This document shows positions 7,646 through 15,441 of a stretch of 53,245 nucleotides of DNA, in pieces. Numbering within the stretch: the first letter of the stretch is position 1; each line of letters begins with the position of its first letter. The notes below the pieces were generated by a model that ran no database searches, was not told the DNA's origin, and saw only the letters and a program-made list of their open reading frames with translations. This DNA comes from a virus, in the IMG/VR virus record IMGVR_UViG_3300032246_001650, positions 1-53,245 of that record, one strand, 5' to 3'. Made by a program: the position numbers and the translations under genes.

Positions 7646-9097
7646 ATGAATCCACTATTATTAACGGATGGCTATAAAACAGGCCACCACCAACAATACC
7701 CAAAAGGAACCACTTTGGTTTATTCAAACTTCACTCCACGTTCAAATAAATATGCTCCTAAAGGATGTAATGAAGTAGTTGTGTTTGGCACACAAATGGT
7801 AATGCAACAATTACATGAAGCGTTTCAAAATGATTTCTTTAGTAGACCTAAAGATGAAGTGTGTGGAGAAATGAAACGTGAGTTGTCTATGTATTTAGGT
7901 ACTGATTATGATGTTTCACATTTTGAAGCATTACATGATTTAGGTTATTTGCCTATTTGTGTTAAAGCATTACCTGAAGGTACTAAAGTGCCTATGAAAG
8001 TTCCTGTATTAACTATCTATAATACAGTACCTGAGTTTTATTGGGTTACAAATTATTTAGAGACTATCTTGTCTAACTTGTTGTGGAAGCCAATGACATC
8101 AGCTACTATTGCTCATCAATATAGAAAAGTATTGACTAAATGGATGGAGAAAACAGACGCTGAAAGAGCATGGTTTATTGATTGGCAGGGCCATGACTTC
8201 TCAATGAGGGGTATGGATTCAGTTGATGCTGTTATTAGTTCAGGTTTAGGTCACTTAACTTCATTCTTGGGATCAGATTCATTACCTACTATTTATGGTG
8301 CTAGAAAGTATTATAATGCTGAAGGTATGGTATGTGGTTCTGTAAACGCTACTGAACATAGTGTAATGTGTGCTGGTGGTAAAGAAGATGAAGTAGAAAC
8401 ATTCAGAAGATTGTTAGAAACTTATCCAACAGGTATTTTATCAGTTGTATCTGATACTTGGGACTTATGGAAAGTATGTACTGAGCATGTAGTTACTTTG
8501 AAAGAAGAAATTATGGCTCGTAATGGTAAGTTGGTTATTCGTCCTGATAGTGGTGATCCGGTTGATATTATTTGTGGTGAATCTAATTCAAATGTAGCTA
8601 CCACACCACAAAATAAAGGTGTTATCCAATTACTTTGGGATGCATTTGGAGGAACAGTTAATGAACAAGGTTATAAAGTTCTTGATAGTCACATTGGAGC
8701 TATTTATGGTGATTCAATTACTATTGATAGAGCAGAAGAAATTTGTAAGCGTTTAGAAGCTAAAGGATTCGCTTCAACAAACGTAGTATTAGGTATTGGT
8801 TCATTTACTTACCAATATAACACTAGAGATACATTTGGATTTGCTATGAAAGCAACTTATGTAGAGGTAAATGGTGAAGGTAGAGAGATTTTCAAAGATC
8901 CTATTACTGATGATGGAACTAAAAAATCAGCAACTGGTTTGTTAGCTGTGTTTAGAGATGACAATAATGGTGCCTACCAGTTACATGACCATTGTGATTG
9001 GAATACTGAAGAAAAAGGTGAGTTACAAGTTATTTACAATAACGGTCATTTTAAAAATGTAACCACATTAGAGGAAATTAGAAACCGTTTGAAATAA
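7646..9097 (+). CDS. nadV: Nicotinamide phosphoribosyltransferase-like enzyme (NAMPT or Namat)
   Basis: 483 aa, matching NAMPT length (about 490). Family blocks: LLTDGYKTGHHQQYPKGT at the start, YSNFTPR, GMDSVDAVISSGLGHL, VVSDTWDLWKV, VIRPDSGDP (PRPP/phosphate binding), GIGSFTYQ and FAMKATYVEV. NAMPT joins nicotinamide and PRPP to give NMN. In NARP1 phages the homologue Namat joins nicotinamide to ADP-ribose-pyrophosphate and makes NAD+ directly. Its neighbour is the Prs-like gene and no NMN adenylyltransferase is seen in the window, which makes the NARP1 reading attractive but unproven. Confidence 0.92.
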   Translation: MNPLLLTDGYKTGHHQQYPKGTTLVYSNFTPRSNKYAPKGCNEVVVFGTQMVMQQLHEAFQNDFFSRPKDEVCGEMKRELSMYLGTDYDVSHFEALHDLGYLPICVKALPEGTKVPMKVPVLTIYNTVPEFYWVTNYLETILSNLLWKPMTSATIAHQYRKVLTKWMEKTDAERAWFIDWQGHDFSMRGMDSVDAVISSGLGHLTSFLGSDSLPTIYGARKYYNAEGMVCGSVNATEHSVMCAGGKEDEVETFRRLLETYPTGILSVVSDTWDLWKVCTEHVVTLKEEIMARNGKLVIRPDSGDPVDIICGESNSNVATTPQNKGVIQLLWDAFGGTVNEQGYKVLDSHIGAIYGDSITIDRAEEICKRLEAKGFASTNVVLGIGSFTYQYNTRDTFGFAMKATYVEVNGEGREIFKDPITDDGTKKSATGLLAVFRDDNNGAYQLHDHCDWNTEEKGELQVIYNNGHFKNVTTLEEIRNRLK

Positions 9098-9117
9098 GAT
9101 ACATACTTGACAATGAG

Positions 9118-9152
9118 GGGTTTGGCTATCCAAACCCTTCTTGTTATATTTA
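9118..9152 (+). promoter_or_regulatory. Terminator-promoter hybrid
   Basis: GGGTTTGG (9118-9125) and CCAAACCC (9130-9137) form an 8-bp hairpin with a CTAT loop, followed by T-rich sequence. The same bases supply TTTGGC (9121) and TGTTATATTTA (9142) of the phage promoter, 21 nt apart. It would end NAMPT-operon transcripts and start the CCA-enzyme transcript. Confidence 0.7.
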
Positions 9153-9175
9153 TCTCATAATAAGAAATAAAAGTT

Positions 9176-9898
9176 ATGCCAAGAATTTATAAAGTAGGTG
9201 GTTGTGTTAGAGATAGATTATTAGGGATTGAATCTAAAGACATTGATTTTACATTTGTAGTTGATGATGTAAAAATGAGTGTTGATGATGGTTTCGTTTC
9301 AATGTACAAGTATTTGTCTGATGAAGGATTTACTATTTTCTTATCAACACCTGAATGTTTTACTATTAGAGCTAAGTTTCCTATGAACCACCCAAATGAA
9401 GGTATGGTAGCTGATTTTGTATTAGCTCGTAAAGAAGTAGGATATGTTGAAGGCACTAGGAGACCAATTTTAGAATTAGGTACTTTAGAAGATGATTTAA
9501 GACGTAGAGACTTTACCTTAAATGCTTTAGCTGAAGATGAAGATGGAAACATTATAGATTTGTTTGGTGGAATTGAAGATTTGAAACGTGGTTATTTAAG
9601 AACTCCACTACCATGTACTGATACTTTTAATGATGATCCACTTAGAATTTTAAGAGCAATTCGTTTTTGTATTACTAAAGGATTTTGGATTGGACCAGCA
9701 ATGGATGGCATTATTCAAGATTATGATTATGAAACTAAAATGCATGTAGTGTCTATGCAGCGTATTAGAGAAGAATTGTATAAGTGTTTCAAACATGATA
9801 CTCTAAAAACACTTAAAACACTACATGAGTATCCAGCATTGAGAAATTATATTTTCCAATCATGTGAGTTGTGGTTGAAGCCAACTTTTGAACAATAG
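9176..9898 (+). CDS. cca: CCA-adding enzyme / tRNA nucleotidyltransferase (class II)
   Basis: 240 aa, shorter than bacterial enzymes (about 400) but complete through the catalytic and neck regions: VGGCVRDRLLG (7-17), metal-binding DIDF (22-25), RRRDFTLNALA (about 109-119) and DPLRILRAIRF (about 147-157), RIREEL. It adds or repairs the 3' CCA of tRNAs. The tRNA genes at 38.9-45.3 kb do not encode CCA, so they need this activity from phage or host. The tail and body domains are reduced. Confidence 0.9.
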   Translation: MPRIYKVGGCVRDRLLGIESKDIDFTFVVDDVKMSVDDGFVSMYKYLSDEGFTIFLSTPECFTIRAKFPMNHPNEGMVADFVLARKEVGYVEGTRRPILELGTLEDDLRRRDFTLNALAEDEDGNIIDLFGGIEDLKRGYLRTPLPCTDTFNDDPLRILRAIRFCITKGFWIGPAMDGIIQDYDYETKMHVVSMQRIREELYKCFKHDTLKTLKTLHEYPALRNYIFQSCELWLKPTFEQ

Positions 9899-9899
9899 G

Positions 9900-9932
9900 T
9901 TTGGCTTCATCACCCTCAAATGTTATATTAAT
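9900..9932 (+). promoter_or_regulatory. Phage promoter
   Basis: TTTGGC at 9900 and TGTTATATTAA at 9921; serves the phosphoesterase gene. Confidence 0.75.
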
Positions 9933-9945
9933 ATAAATAAGAGTT

Positions 9946-10605
9946 ATGAAAATCGTATTAGAAAAAGGACAAAGATTATTTTTTACTAGTGATACTCATT
10001 ATGGTCACTCTAATATTTGTAGTGGTACTACAAAATGGGTTGGCGCTGAAAATATGACTCGTAAATTCAGTTCATTAGATAGAATGAATGATGAATTAGT
10101 ATTTTGGATTAATCAAAGAGTAGGTGAGAATGATATTTTATTTCATTTAGGTGATTGGTCATTTGGTGGGTTTGAAAATATTGAAGAATTCAGAAACCGT
10201 ATAGTATGTAAGAACATTCATTTGGTACTCGGTAACCATGACCATCATATTGAGCGTAATAAAGACGGTATACAACGTTTATTTTCATCAGTAAACCATT
10301 ATGTTGAATTAGATGTTAGACGTCCATCTGAATTTGCTAAAGGTAGAATGGATAAGTTTAACTTTGTTTTAATGCATTACCCAATCGCTAGTTGGAACAA
10401 TATGAATAGTGGAGTAATGCATTTACATGGTCACGTTCATTTACCTCCACACCAAAGAATTGCTGAAGGTAGAGCAATGGATGTAGGTGTAGATGGTAAT
10501 GGTTTAGAGCCTATTAGTTTGAATGAAGTTTATGCCTTACTTAATGATAGACCAATTGACAAACTTTGCCTTCCTCGTGACCATCATGTTAAAAGGTTAA
10601 ATTAA
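9946..10605 (+). CDS. Calcineurin-like metallophosphoesterase
   Basis: 219 aa with the full motif order: FFTSDTHYGH (D-x-H, about 14-22), FHLGDWSFGG (GDxxxxG), LVLGNHDHH (GNHD), MHYP and GHVHLPP (GHxH). The HEG-like start DTHYGHSNI is typical of phage phosphoesterases. Such enzymes hydrolyse phosphomonoesters, diesters or 2',3'-cyclic phosphates. Placement between the CCA enzyme and the kinase/ligase genes hints at an RNA-end function, which is inference. Confidence 0.88.
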   Translation: MKIVLEKGQRLFFTSDTHYGHSNICSGTTKWVGAENMTRKFSSLDRMNDELVFWINQRVGENDILFHLGDWSFGGFENIEEFRNRIVCKNIHLVLGNHDHHIERNKDGIQRLFSSVNHYVELDVRRPSEFAKGRMDKFNFVLMHYPIASWNNMNSGVMHLHGHVHLPPHQRIAEGRAMDVGVDGNGLEPISLNEVYALLNDRPIDKLCLPRDHHVKRLN

Positions 10606-10615
10606 TTGATATTTA

Positions 10616-10714
10616 TTACCGAATGCCGGGTCGCAGCGGTAATAATTTATTAAAAAAACTAAATACCCAAGCGTAAGTAAGGAACTGCGACCCTGAAAGC
10701 GTCTTGGGTTTTTT
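10616..10714 (+). ncRNA. Structured RNA with predicted kissing loop, ending in an intrinsic terminator
   Basis: Hairpin 1 is TTACCG (10616-10621) with CGGTAA (10637-10642); its 15-nt loop contains GGGTCGCAG (10628-10636). Hairpin 2 is ACCCAAG (10665-10671) with CTTGGGT (10703-10709), followed by six T; its loop contains CTGCGACCC (10685-10693), a perfect 9-nt complement of the hairpin 1 loop. This can be a kissing-loop/pseudoknot RNA or two alternative folds controlling the terminator. No known riboswitch class was recognised. It lies between the phosphoesterase and an HNH gene. Confidence 0.7.
10665..10714 (+). terminator. Intrinsic terminator
   Basis: ACCCAAG/CTTGGGT stem (7 bp) with a long loop, then TTTTTT at 10709-10714. 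It is the 3' part of the kissing-loop element. The HNH gene starts 5 nt later with no visible promoter of its own. Confidence 0.65.
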
Positions 10715-10718
10715 ATTT

Positions 10719-11282
10719 ATGAAAAAATGTAGTAAATGTCAAGTTGAGAAATCTTTATCTGAATTTAAAGGAAAAAGTTATTATTGTACCCCATGTAATC
10801 AAGAATATAGGAAACAATACAGAATTAATAACCCTTCATATATGAAAGAGTATTTTATATCTAATAGAGATAAAATTACTATCAAAGAAAAAGAATGGAG
10901 GGAAAACAATAAAGACAGATTTAATACATATCATAATAGTTATCATAAAGAAAGAAGAAAAAACCCTTTACATAAATTACATAAATTTATAGCAAGTGGA
11001 ATTTATCGAGGTATAAAATTTGGAAGTAAAGACACCACCAGCTTAGAAATTTTAGGATTAAACTCATGGGAAGAATTTAAAATATATCTTGAGAACCAAT
11101 TTGTTGAAAACATGAGTTGGAATAATTATGGGAAAGGTAATAACAATAACGTATGGCATATTGATCATATTATCCCTATTAGTTCGGCAACTACCTTAGA
11201 AGAAATAAAAAAATTAAATCATTATACTAATTTAAAACCAATGTGGTGTAGTGATAATATAAGAAAAGGAAATAAATTCTAA
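10719..11282 (+). CDS. HNH homing endonuclease
   Basis: 187 aa. The N-terminal zinc finger CSKCQVEKSLSEFKGKSYYCTPC is common in phage HNH enzymes; basic linker follows; the HNH core is near the C-terminus (WHIDHIIPISS, then NLKPMWCSDNIRKGNK). The start at 10719 is preferred over an ATG 15 nt upstream that lies in the terminator T-run. Free-standing, probably mobile; no split gene is apparent next to it. Confidence 0.88.
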   Translation: MKKCSKCQVEKSLSEFKGKSYYCTPCNQEYRKQYRINNPSYMKEYFISNRDKITIKEKEWRENNKDRFNTYHNSYHKERRKNPLHKLHKFIASGIYRGIKFGSKDTTSLEILGLNSWEEFKIYLENQFVENMSWNNYGKGNNNNVWHIDHIIPISSATTLEEIKKLNHYTNLKPMWCSDNIRKGNKF

Positions 11283-11290
11283 AAAACAGA

Positions 11291-11322
11291 TTTGGCTTTT
11301 TAAAAAATAAATATTATATTAA
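11291..11322 (+). promoter_or_regulatory. Phage promoter
   Basis: TTTGGC at 11291, TATTATATTAA at 11312; leads to the AGAGTTATG start at 11337. Confidence 0.7.
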
Positions 11323-11336
11323 TATAAATAAGAGTT

Positions 11337-11546
11337 ATGAAAGCACATTTAAAAACAATAGGAATATTAACAGCAATGGTATTATTTATTTACATTGGGT
11401 TTTTATTTCCAAAAGTAATAGCAGCATTGGGGGCATTGATTGCTTTAACAGCAGTATACTTAATAATTTATCTTTATATAAAAGATAATGATGATGAAGA
11501 TGAATTATCAGGTCCATTTAATGCTGGCGGAAGGGAAAGAGACTAA
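11337..11546 (+). CDS. Two-pass membrane protein, 69 aa (paralogue pair, first)
   Basis: MKAHLKTIGILTAMVLFIYIGF then a second hydrophobic stretch, ending in an acidic/Gly tail. The N-terminal pattern MKxHLK and the spacing of the two segments match the next gene, so the two look like a tandem duplication. Function unknown. Confidence 0.65.
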   Translation: MKAHLKTIGILTAMVLFIYIGFLFPKVIAALGALIALTAVYLIIYLYIKDNDDEDELSGPFNAGGRERD

Positions 11547-11547
11547 T

Positions 11548-11718
11548 ATGAAAAATCATTTAAAAGCAATAATAGCATGTTTGTTAATTTTAGGATTTAT
11601 TTACTGTGCTGTTATATACACAATATTAACCTTAACAATTGTAGTATGTACATTTATAGGGATAATGTTTTATGGTTTTGTTTATGAATGGGTAAATGAT
11701 ACTAGGGGAGATGATTAA
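11548..11718 (+). CDS. Two-pass membrane protein, 56 aa (paralogue pair, second)
   Basis: Starts 1 nt after the previous stop with MKNHLKAIIACLLILGFIY, parallel to its neighbour. A longer in-frame start upstream would lie inside the previous gene. Two hydrophobic segments. Function unknown. Confidence 0.6.
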   Translation: MKNHLKAIIACLLILGFIYCAVIYTILTLTIVVCTFIGIMFYGFVYEWVNDTRGDD

Positions 11719-11719
11719 T

Positions 11720-12118
11720 ATGAAAACACTTATAATTTTAAGAGGATTACCAGGTTCAGGTAAGTCAACATTAGCTAAAATGTTAGTTGGTGATAAAGAA
11801 TATCGCCACAAAGAAGCTGACATGTATTTTATTGATGGGGAAGATAATTATAAATTTGAACCTTCAAAAATAAAGGATGCTCATAAATGGTGCCAAGAAG
11901 AAGTTGATTTTCTTATGAAATACTCACATTCCCCTGTTGTAGTATCAAATACATTCACTCAAGAATGGGAAATGGAAGTATATTATAAATTAGCTGAACA
12001 ATATGGTTATAGAGTTCATTCATTGATAGTGGAGAATAGACATAAAGGTATTAATGAACATAATGTGTCTGATGAGACTATGGAAAAAATGAGAAAAAGA
12101 TTTGAGATTAAATTATGA
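11720..12118 (+). CDS. P-loop kinase, polynucleotide-kinase-like
   Basis: 132 aa. Walker A GLPGSGKST at residues 9-17; EADMYF and FIDGEDNYKF resemble the substrate-side DxD/E region; NRHKGINEHNV near the C-terminus matches the lid motif of T4-Pnkp/NEDD4BP2-like kinases. These enzymes phosphorylate 5'-OH polynucleotide ends. An RNA ligase follows 1.4 kb downstream, so a 5'-end healing role is likely. The start is 1 nt after the previous stop. It could also act on another small substrate. Confidence 0.78.
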   Translation: MKTLIILRGLPGSGKSTLAKMLVGDKEYRHKEADMYFIDGEDNYKFEPSKIKDAHKWCQEEVDFLMKYSHSPVVVSNTFTQEWEMEVYYKLAEQYGYRVHSLIVENRHKGINEHNVSDETMEKMRKRFEIKL

Positions 12119-12291
12119 CACCAAAAGAAAAAGCAGAAGAGCTATTTGACAATTTCTTTAATTTATACCCAAACCAAGATGCTTATTTTATTGCCAAGCA
12201 ATGTGCATTGATTGCAGTTGATGAGATAATAAAAATACTACCTCACCCTGATTATTGGCAAGAAGTAAAACAAGAAATAGAAAAATTATGA
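12115..12291 (+). CDS. Small conserved phage-type protein, 58 aa
   Basis: Coupled by ATGA overlaps on both sides. MTPKEKAEELFDNF followed by AKQCALIAVDEII and YWQEVKQEIEKL is a pattern I recognise from many uncharacterised Bacteroidota phage and prophage ORFs. Helical; function unknown. Confidence 0.7.
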   Translation: MTPKEKAEELFDNFFNLYPNQDAYFIAKQCALIAVDEIIKILPHPDYWQEVKQEIEKL

Positions 12292-12554
12292 GCGAAGATT
12301 ATTCACCATATTGTCCTATATGTTCAGGTTGTGGAGAGGATGGGTGTTGTTCAGCAGTACATTGTGAACAACATCCTGATGGTAGTTACTGCCAAACCTA
12401 CCTACAAGATTTAAAACATGCTTACATGATGAATGAATGGTGGTATGAAAATGTTTATGATACTTTATCACCTGAACTAAAAGCTAAATGTGATGAGGAG
12501 TTTGATAAGGCTTATGATTATTGTTACAAAGAGCTTGGCTCCTCAGAACAATAA
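12288..12554 (+). CDS. Cys-rich, probably zinc-binding protein, 88 aa
   Basis: The start ATG overlaps the previous TGA. The N-terminal half has CPICSGCGEDGCCSAVHC, enough ligands for one or two zinc sites; the C-terminal half is helical. The promoter for the next gene lies within its last codons. Not recognised. Confidence 0.6.
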   Translation: MSEDYSPYCPICSGCGEDGCCSAVHCEQHPDGSYCQTYLQDLKHAYMMNEWWYENVYDTLSPELKAKCDEEFDKAYDYCYKELGSSEQ

Positions 12555-12565
12555 TGTTATATTTA
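12534..12565 (+). promoter_or_regulatory. Phage promoter overlapping a coding end
   Basis: CTTGGC at 12534 and TGTTATATTTA at 12555; the -33 box is inside the preceding CDS. Confidence 0.65.
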
Positions 12566-12581
12566 ATGTATAATAAAAGTT

Positions 12582-12842
12582 ATGAAAAAGATATTATTAG
12601 TACTAAGCATTGTAGCATTAGTTTCATGTAACAAACGAGGTGAAACGTATTACGAACCTCAAGATTTTATTGAAATAAATGGTAAAGTTTACAAACTTGT
12701 AAGTGTTGTACCTGCAGATAACTGTCATCCTATTTGGATAATGTATCCAAAAGACACAGCAGAAAAAATGCCTACAGTGTTAAACTATGAAGTACAAGAA
12801 GGTAAAACAACCAGAAACCAATCACTAATTAAAATTGATTAA
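12582..12842 (+). CDS. Small lipoprotein, 86 aa
   Basis: Signal peptide MKKILLVLSIVALVSC with lipobox LVSC (Cys16), so it is lipidated and probably envelope-located. The mature part is about 70 residues with no known domain. Envelope lipoproteins of phages sometimes act in superinfection exclusion; this is only a possibility here. Confidence 0.7.
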   Translation: MKKILLVLSIVALVSCNKRGETYYEPQDFIEINGKVYKLVSVVPADNCHPIWIMYPKDTAEKMPTVLNYEVQEGKTTRNQSLIKID

Positions 12843-12848
12843 CAAGGT

Positions 12849-12941
12849 ATGGAAAATCAAAACAGCTGTTGCTTTATAGCAAGAATAGGAGAAGTTAAAC
12901 CAATTGAAGGAGCAGATTTTGAAATTCCGCAATATTTATAG
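12849..12941 (+). pseudogene. Orphan N-terminal fragment of the RNA ligase gene
   Basis: 30 codons (MENQNSCCFIARIGEVKPIE...) parallel to the first 25 residues of the intact ligase at 13511 (MENNNSVCFVARINEVKEIQ), then a frame loss and stop. An HNH endonuclease gene lies between the fragment and the intact copy. It is the same arrangement as the ThyA fragment at 2476. Confidence 0.72.
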
Positions 12942-12954
12942 GAAAATAAGAAAT

Positions 12955-13521
12955 ATGAATCCTATAAAAAACGAAATTGGAAATAAATACGGAAAGTTAA
13001 CTGTTATTAAACAAGGAACAACTACTAAAAATGGAACTATAAAATGGTTATGTTCATGTGAATGTGGAAATGAAACTGAAGTTATTGGTTATTCTTTAAG
13101 AAGTGGAATTACTACTTCATGTGGGTGTAATAGAGGAAGAAAAGAAGAATTTGAAGGTTCTCATGTTTATAAAAGATCATATGGAATATTAAAAAGATCA
13201 TCTAAACAAAATAATAGAACTTTAGAATTATCTTTTGAAGAATGGAAGAAAATTGTACAACAAAATTGTTATTATTGTGGTTCTGATCCTTATAATAAAC
13301 GTTATGCTTATAGTAGTAAAAGATATAATAAGGGTATAGAACAAGATAATATAGAAATTTTTAATGGAGTAGATAGAATAGATTCATCTAAAGGTTATAC
13401 TAAAGAAAATGTAGTATCATGTTGTGTAATGTGTAATAGAATGAAATCAGATTTCAATCAACAAGATTTTTTTAAACAAATTAAATTAATTTATAATAAT
13501 ATATTAAATAATGGAAAATAA
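12955..13521 (+). CDS. HNH homing endonuclease
   Basis: 188 aa. The N-terminal part (IGNKYGKLTVIKQG, then CSCECGNETEV and TTSCGC) is the DNA-binding module typical of phage HNH/AP2-like endonucleases. The core has CYYCG, GVDRIDSSKGYTKENVVSCCVMCN as the HNH region. The ATG at 12955 gives the canonical N-terminus; a longer frame overlaps the fragment. It overlaps the ligase gene by 11 nt. Confidence 0.88.
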   Translation: MNPIKNEIGNKYGKLTVIKQGTTTKNGTIKWLCSCECGNETEVIGYSLRSGITTSCGCNRGRKEEFEGSHVYKRSYGILKRSSKQNNRTLELSFEEWKKIVQQNCYYCGSDPYNKRYAYSSKRYNKGIEQDNIEIFNGVDRIDSSKGYTKENVVSCCVMCNRMKSDFNQQDFFKQIKLIYNNILNNGK

Positions 13522-14689
13522 TAACTCAGTGTGTTTTGTAGCACGTATTAATGAAGTAAAAGAGATTCAAGGAGCAGACAATATCGAATTAGGTGTTATT
13601 GGAGGCTGGAATTGTATTATCAAGAAAGGTAGTTATAAAGTAGATGATTTAGTTATTGTAGCAACTACCGATGCTGTGATTCCTCAAGAATTATCAGATG
13701 CAATGAACGTAACTAATTACTTACGTAAAGGTCAACGTGTACGTACTGTTAAGTTGAGAGGTGTTTATTCTGAATGTTTAATCATTCCTATTGGTTTTAT
13801 TCCTGACAAATATCGTTATGAAGGAGCTGATTGTATGGAGTTGATGAATATCTTCAAATACGAACCACCAGCAGTTCAAGTACAATTAGCATCAGGTCGT
13901 AAAATGAAATACCACCAAAATCCTAACTTTGGTATTTACTATAAGTTCCCAAACATTAAAAATGTTAATGGAATGTTTAATGAAACTGATGAAGTAGAGG
14001 TAACACGTAAAATACACGGCACCAATAGCCGTTACGGTATTGTTAAAAAACGTAAGTTATCTATTTGGGATAAAGTAAGACGTTTCTTTGGAGACAAATG
14101 GGTTGAGTATGAGTATGTTTATGGTTCACATAATGTAGAAAAAGGATCTGATTCACAAGGTTTCTATGATACAGATGTATGGAGAACAGTAGCTGAAAAA
14201 TACCAAATCAGAGAACAATTATGGGACTTATTTAAACGATACAAAGAATACTACGGTATTGAAGAAGGAATTGTTATCTATGGAGAAATTTATGGCCCAG
14301 GTATTCAAAAGAACTATGATTATGGTTTGAAAGAAATTAAATTTGCTGGATTTGATGTTACTATTAATGGTGATTATTGTAGTGTTGGTAAACGTCTTGA
14401 TATTATTAAAAATGTTATGCAATTACCTCATGTACCTATTTTGTATGGAGGTTTATGGTCACAAGAAATACAAGATAAATTTGTGTTTAATAACTTTATT
14501 GAAGTACAAGAACTAACCATCACAGATTTTAGGGAAGAAAATATAGTAGGTGTTTTAAAAACAACTAAAGTACCTCATGAAGGAATTGTTATTAAAGCAC
14601 TTGATGGTAGTAGAAAGAAAGTAGCAAAAGTAATTAATCCGGACTACTTAATCTACGGAGAAAAACACAACGTAGGAGATTCACACTAA
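13511..14689 (+). CDS. RNA ligase (DRB0094/Rnl5-like) with N-terminal OB-type domain
   Basis: 392 aa. Nucleotidyltransferase motif I KIHGTN at 167-172 (Lys167 is the adenylation site), motif III/IIIa EEGIVIYGEIYGPGIQ near 251-266, motif IV HEGIVIKA near 361 and a motif V lysine in KVAKVI. The first 110 residues (CFVARINEVKEIQGADNIE) resemble the OB/tRNA-binding-like domain seen before some ligase cores. It would seal nicked RNA, and with the kinase, CCA enzyme and receiver-like protein forms a candidate tRNA-repair set. Confidence 0.88.
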   Translation: MENNNSVCFVARINEVKEIQGADNIELGVIGGWNCIIKKGSYKVDDLVIVATTDAVIPQELSDAMNVTNYLRKGQRVRTVKLRGVYSECLIIPIGFIPDKYRYEGADCMELMNIFKYEPPAVQVQLASGRKMKYHQNPNFGIYYKFPNIKNVNGMFNETDEVEVTRKIHGTNSRYGIVKKRKLSIWDKVRRFFGDKWVEYEYVYGSHNVEKGSDSQGFYDTDVWRTVAEKYQIREQLWDLFKRYKEYYGIEEGIVIYGEIYGPGIQKNYDYGLKEIKFAGFDVTINGDYCSVGKRLDIIKNVMQLPHVPILYGGLWSQEIQDKFVFNNFIEVQELTITDFREENIVGVLKTTKVPHEGIVIKALDGSRKKVAKVINPDYLIYGEKHNVGDSH

Positions 14690-14712
14690 AATATAAAAAA
14701 CATTTGAAGAAG

Positions 14713-14747
14713 GGGCTTGGCTTTGCCAAGCCCTTTTGTTATATTTA
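14713..14747 (+). promoter_or_regulatory. Terminator-promoter hybrid
   Basis: GGGCTTGGC (14713-14721) pairs perfectly with GCCAAGCCC (14725-14733) around a TTT loop and is followed by TTTT; the same segment continues as TGTTATATTTA at 14737. Ends the ligase transcript and starts the next. Confidence 0.75.
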
Positions 14748-14765
14748 ATGTATAATAAAAATAAG

Positions 14766-15377
14766 ATGATCGATAATTTAGAACTAATTAAACCGTTACT
14801 TAACTTTGAAGATAAAGGTGACTTTTATATGCTTTATGTATTAAAACGTAAAAAAGATCAACCTGAAGGTGAAAAAGATAATCATCAATCAGTAAGAACT
14901 ATTCGCACTTATTGTATTCGTTCAATTGAACAGTTAGAGAAACGTTATGATGAAATTAAAATGATGTGTGAAATGTTTAAAGCAAGAGCTTATATTCATG
15001 TTCAAAAACAAAATCATAGAGACGTTTCATTAAATATGATGATTGCTTTAGCTCAACGTATTCAAGATGGTAATTTAGAACAACAATCATTATTTGATTC
15101 AGTAGTAGGTCAATTAAAAACATTAGAGAAAAGATGGATTGTTGATGTTGATATGAAAGATATGGAAGTGGTTATGAAAATTGCAAAATTAATTTATCAT
15201 TTACGACCTGAAGGTCCTAAAGTTGAGACAATTATTCCTACTAAAAATGGTTATCATTTAATCACTAATAGGTTTGATGTAAAGGAGTTTAATAAGATTA
15301 TGTCATTACAAGGTGATGTACCTGATATAGTTAAAAAGAATCCTACTCTTCTTTATTTACCATCTAGTTTAGATTAA
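14766..15377 (+). CDS. Conserved phage-type protein, 203 aa, function unknown
   Basis: The ATG at 14766 follows the leader; an ATG 30 nt upstream lies in the promoter region. Helical N-terminal half (SIEQLEKRYDEIKMMCEMF), then WIVDVDMKDMEVVMKIAKLI and IIPTKNGYHLIT...FDVKEF, KNPTLLYLP. The VDVD and TKNGYHLIT blocks recall primase-like (AEP) phage proteins, but I cannot confirm that. Confidence 0.65.
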   Translation: MIDNLELIKPLLNFEDKGDFYMLYVLKRKKDQPEGEKDNHQSVRTIRTYCIRSIEQLEKRYDEIKMMCEMFKARAYIHVQKQNHRDVSLNMMIALAQRIQDGNLEQQSLFDSVVGQLKTLEKRWIVDVDMKDMEVVMKIAKLIYHLRPEGPKVETIIPTKNGYHLITNRFDVKEFNKIMSLQGDVPDIVKKNPTLLYLPSSLD

Positions 15378-15394
15378 CTGATATTTGAAAAGTA

Positions 15395-15425
15395 AATTTT
15401 AATTTCCTAAAAATTCATATATTTA
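15395..15425 (+). promoter_or_regulatory. Weak promoter-like site
   Basis: TCATATATTTA at 15415 with only T-rich sequence in the -33 position; may express the endonuclease gene. Confidence 0.3.
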
Positions 15426-15441
15426 TAATAAAATATAGAAT

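Noticed and set aside
10622-10640. Twister-ribozyme-like AATGCCGG in the kissing-loop element
   Set aside because: Only that octamer matches; the other conserved twister segments are absent.
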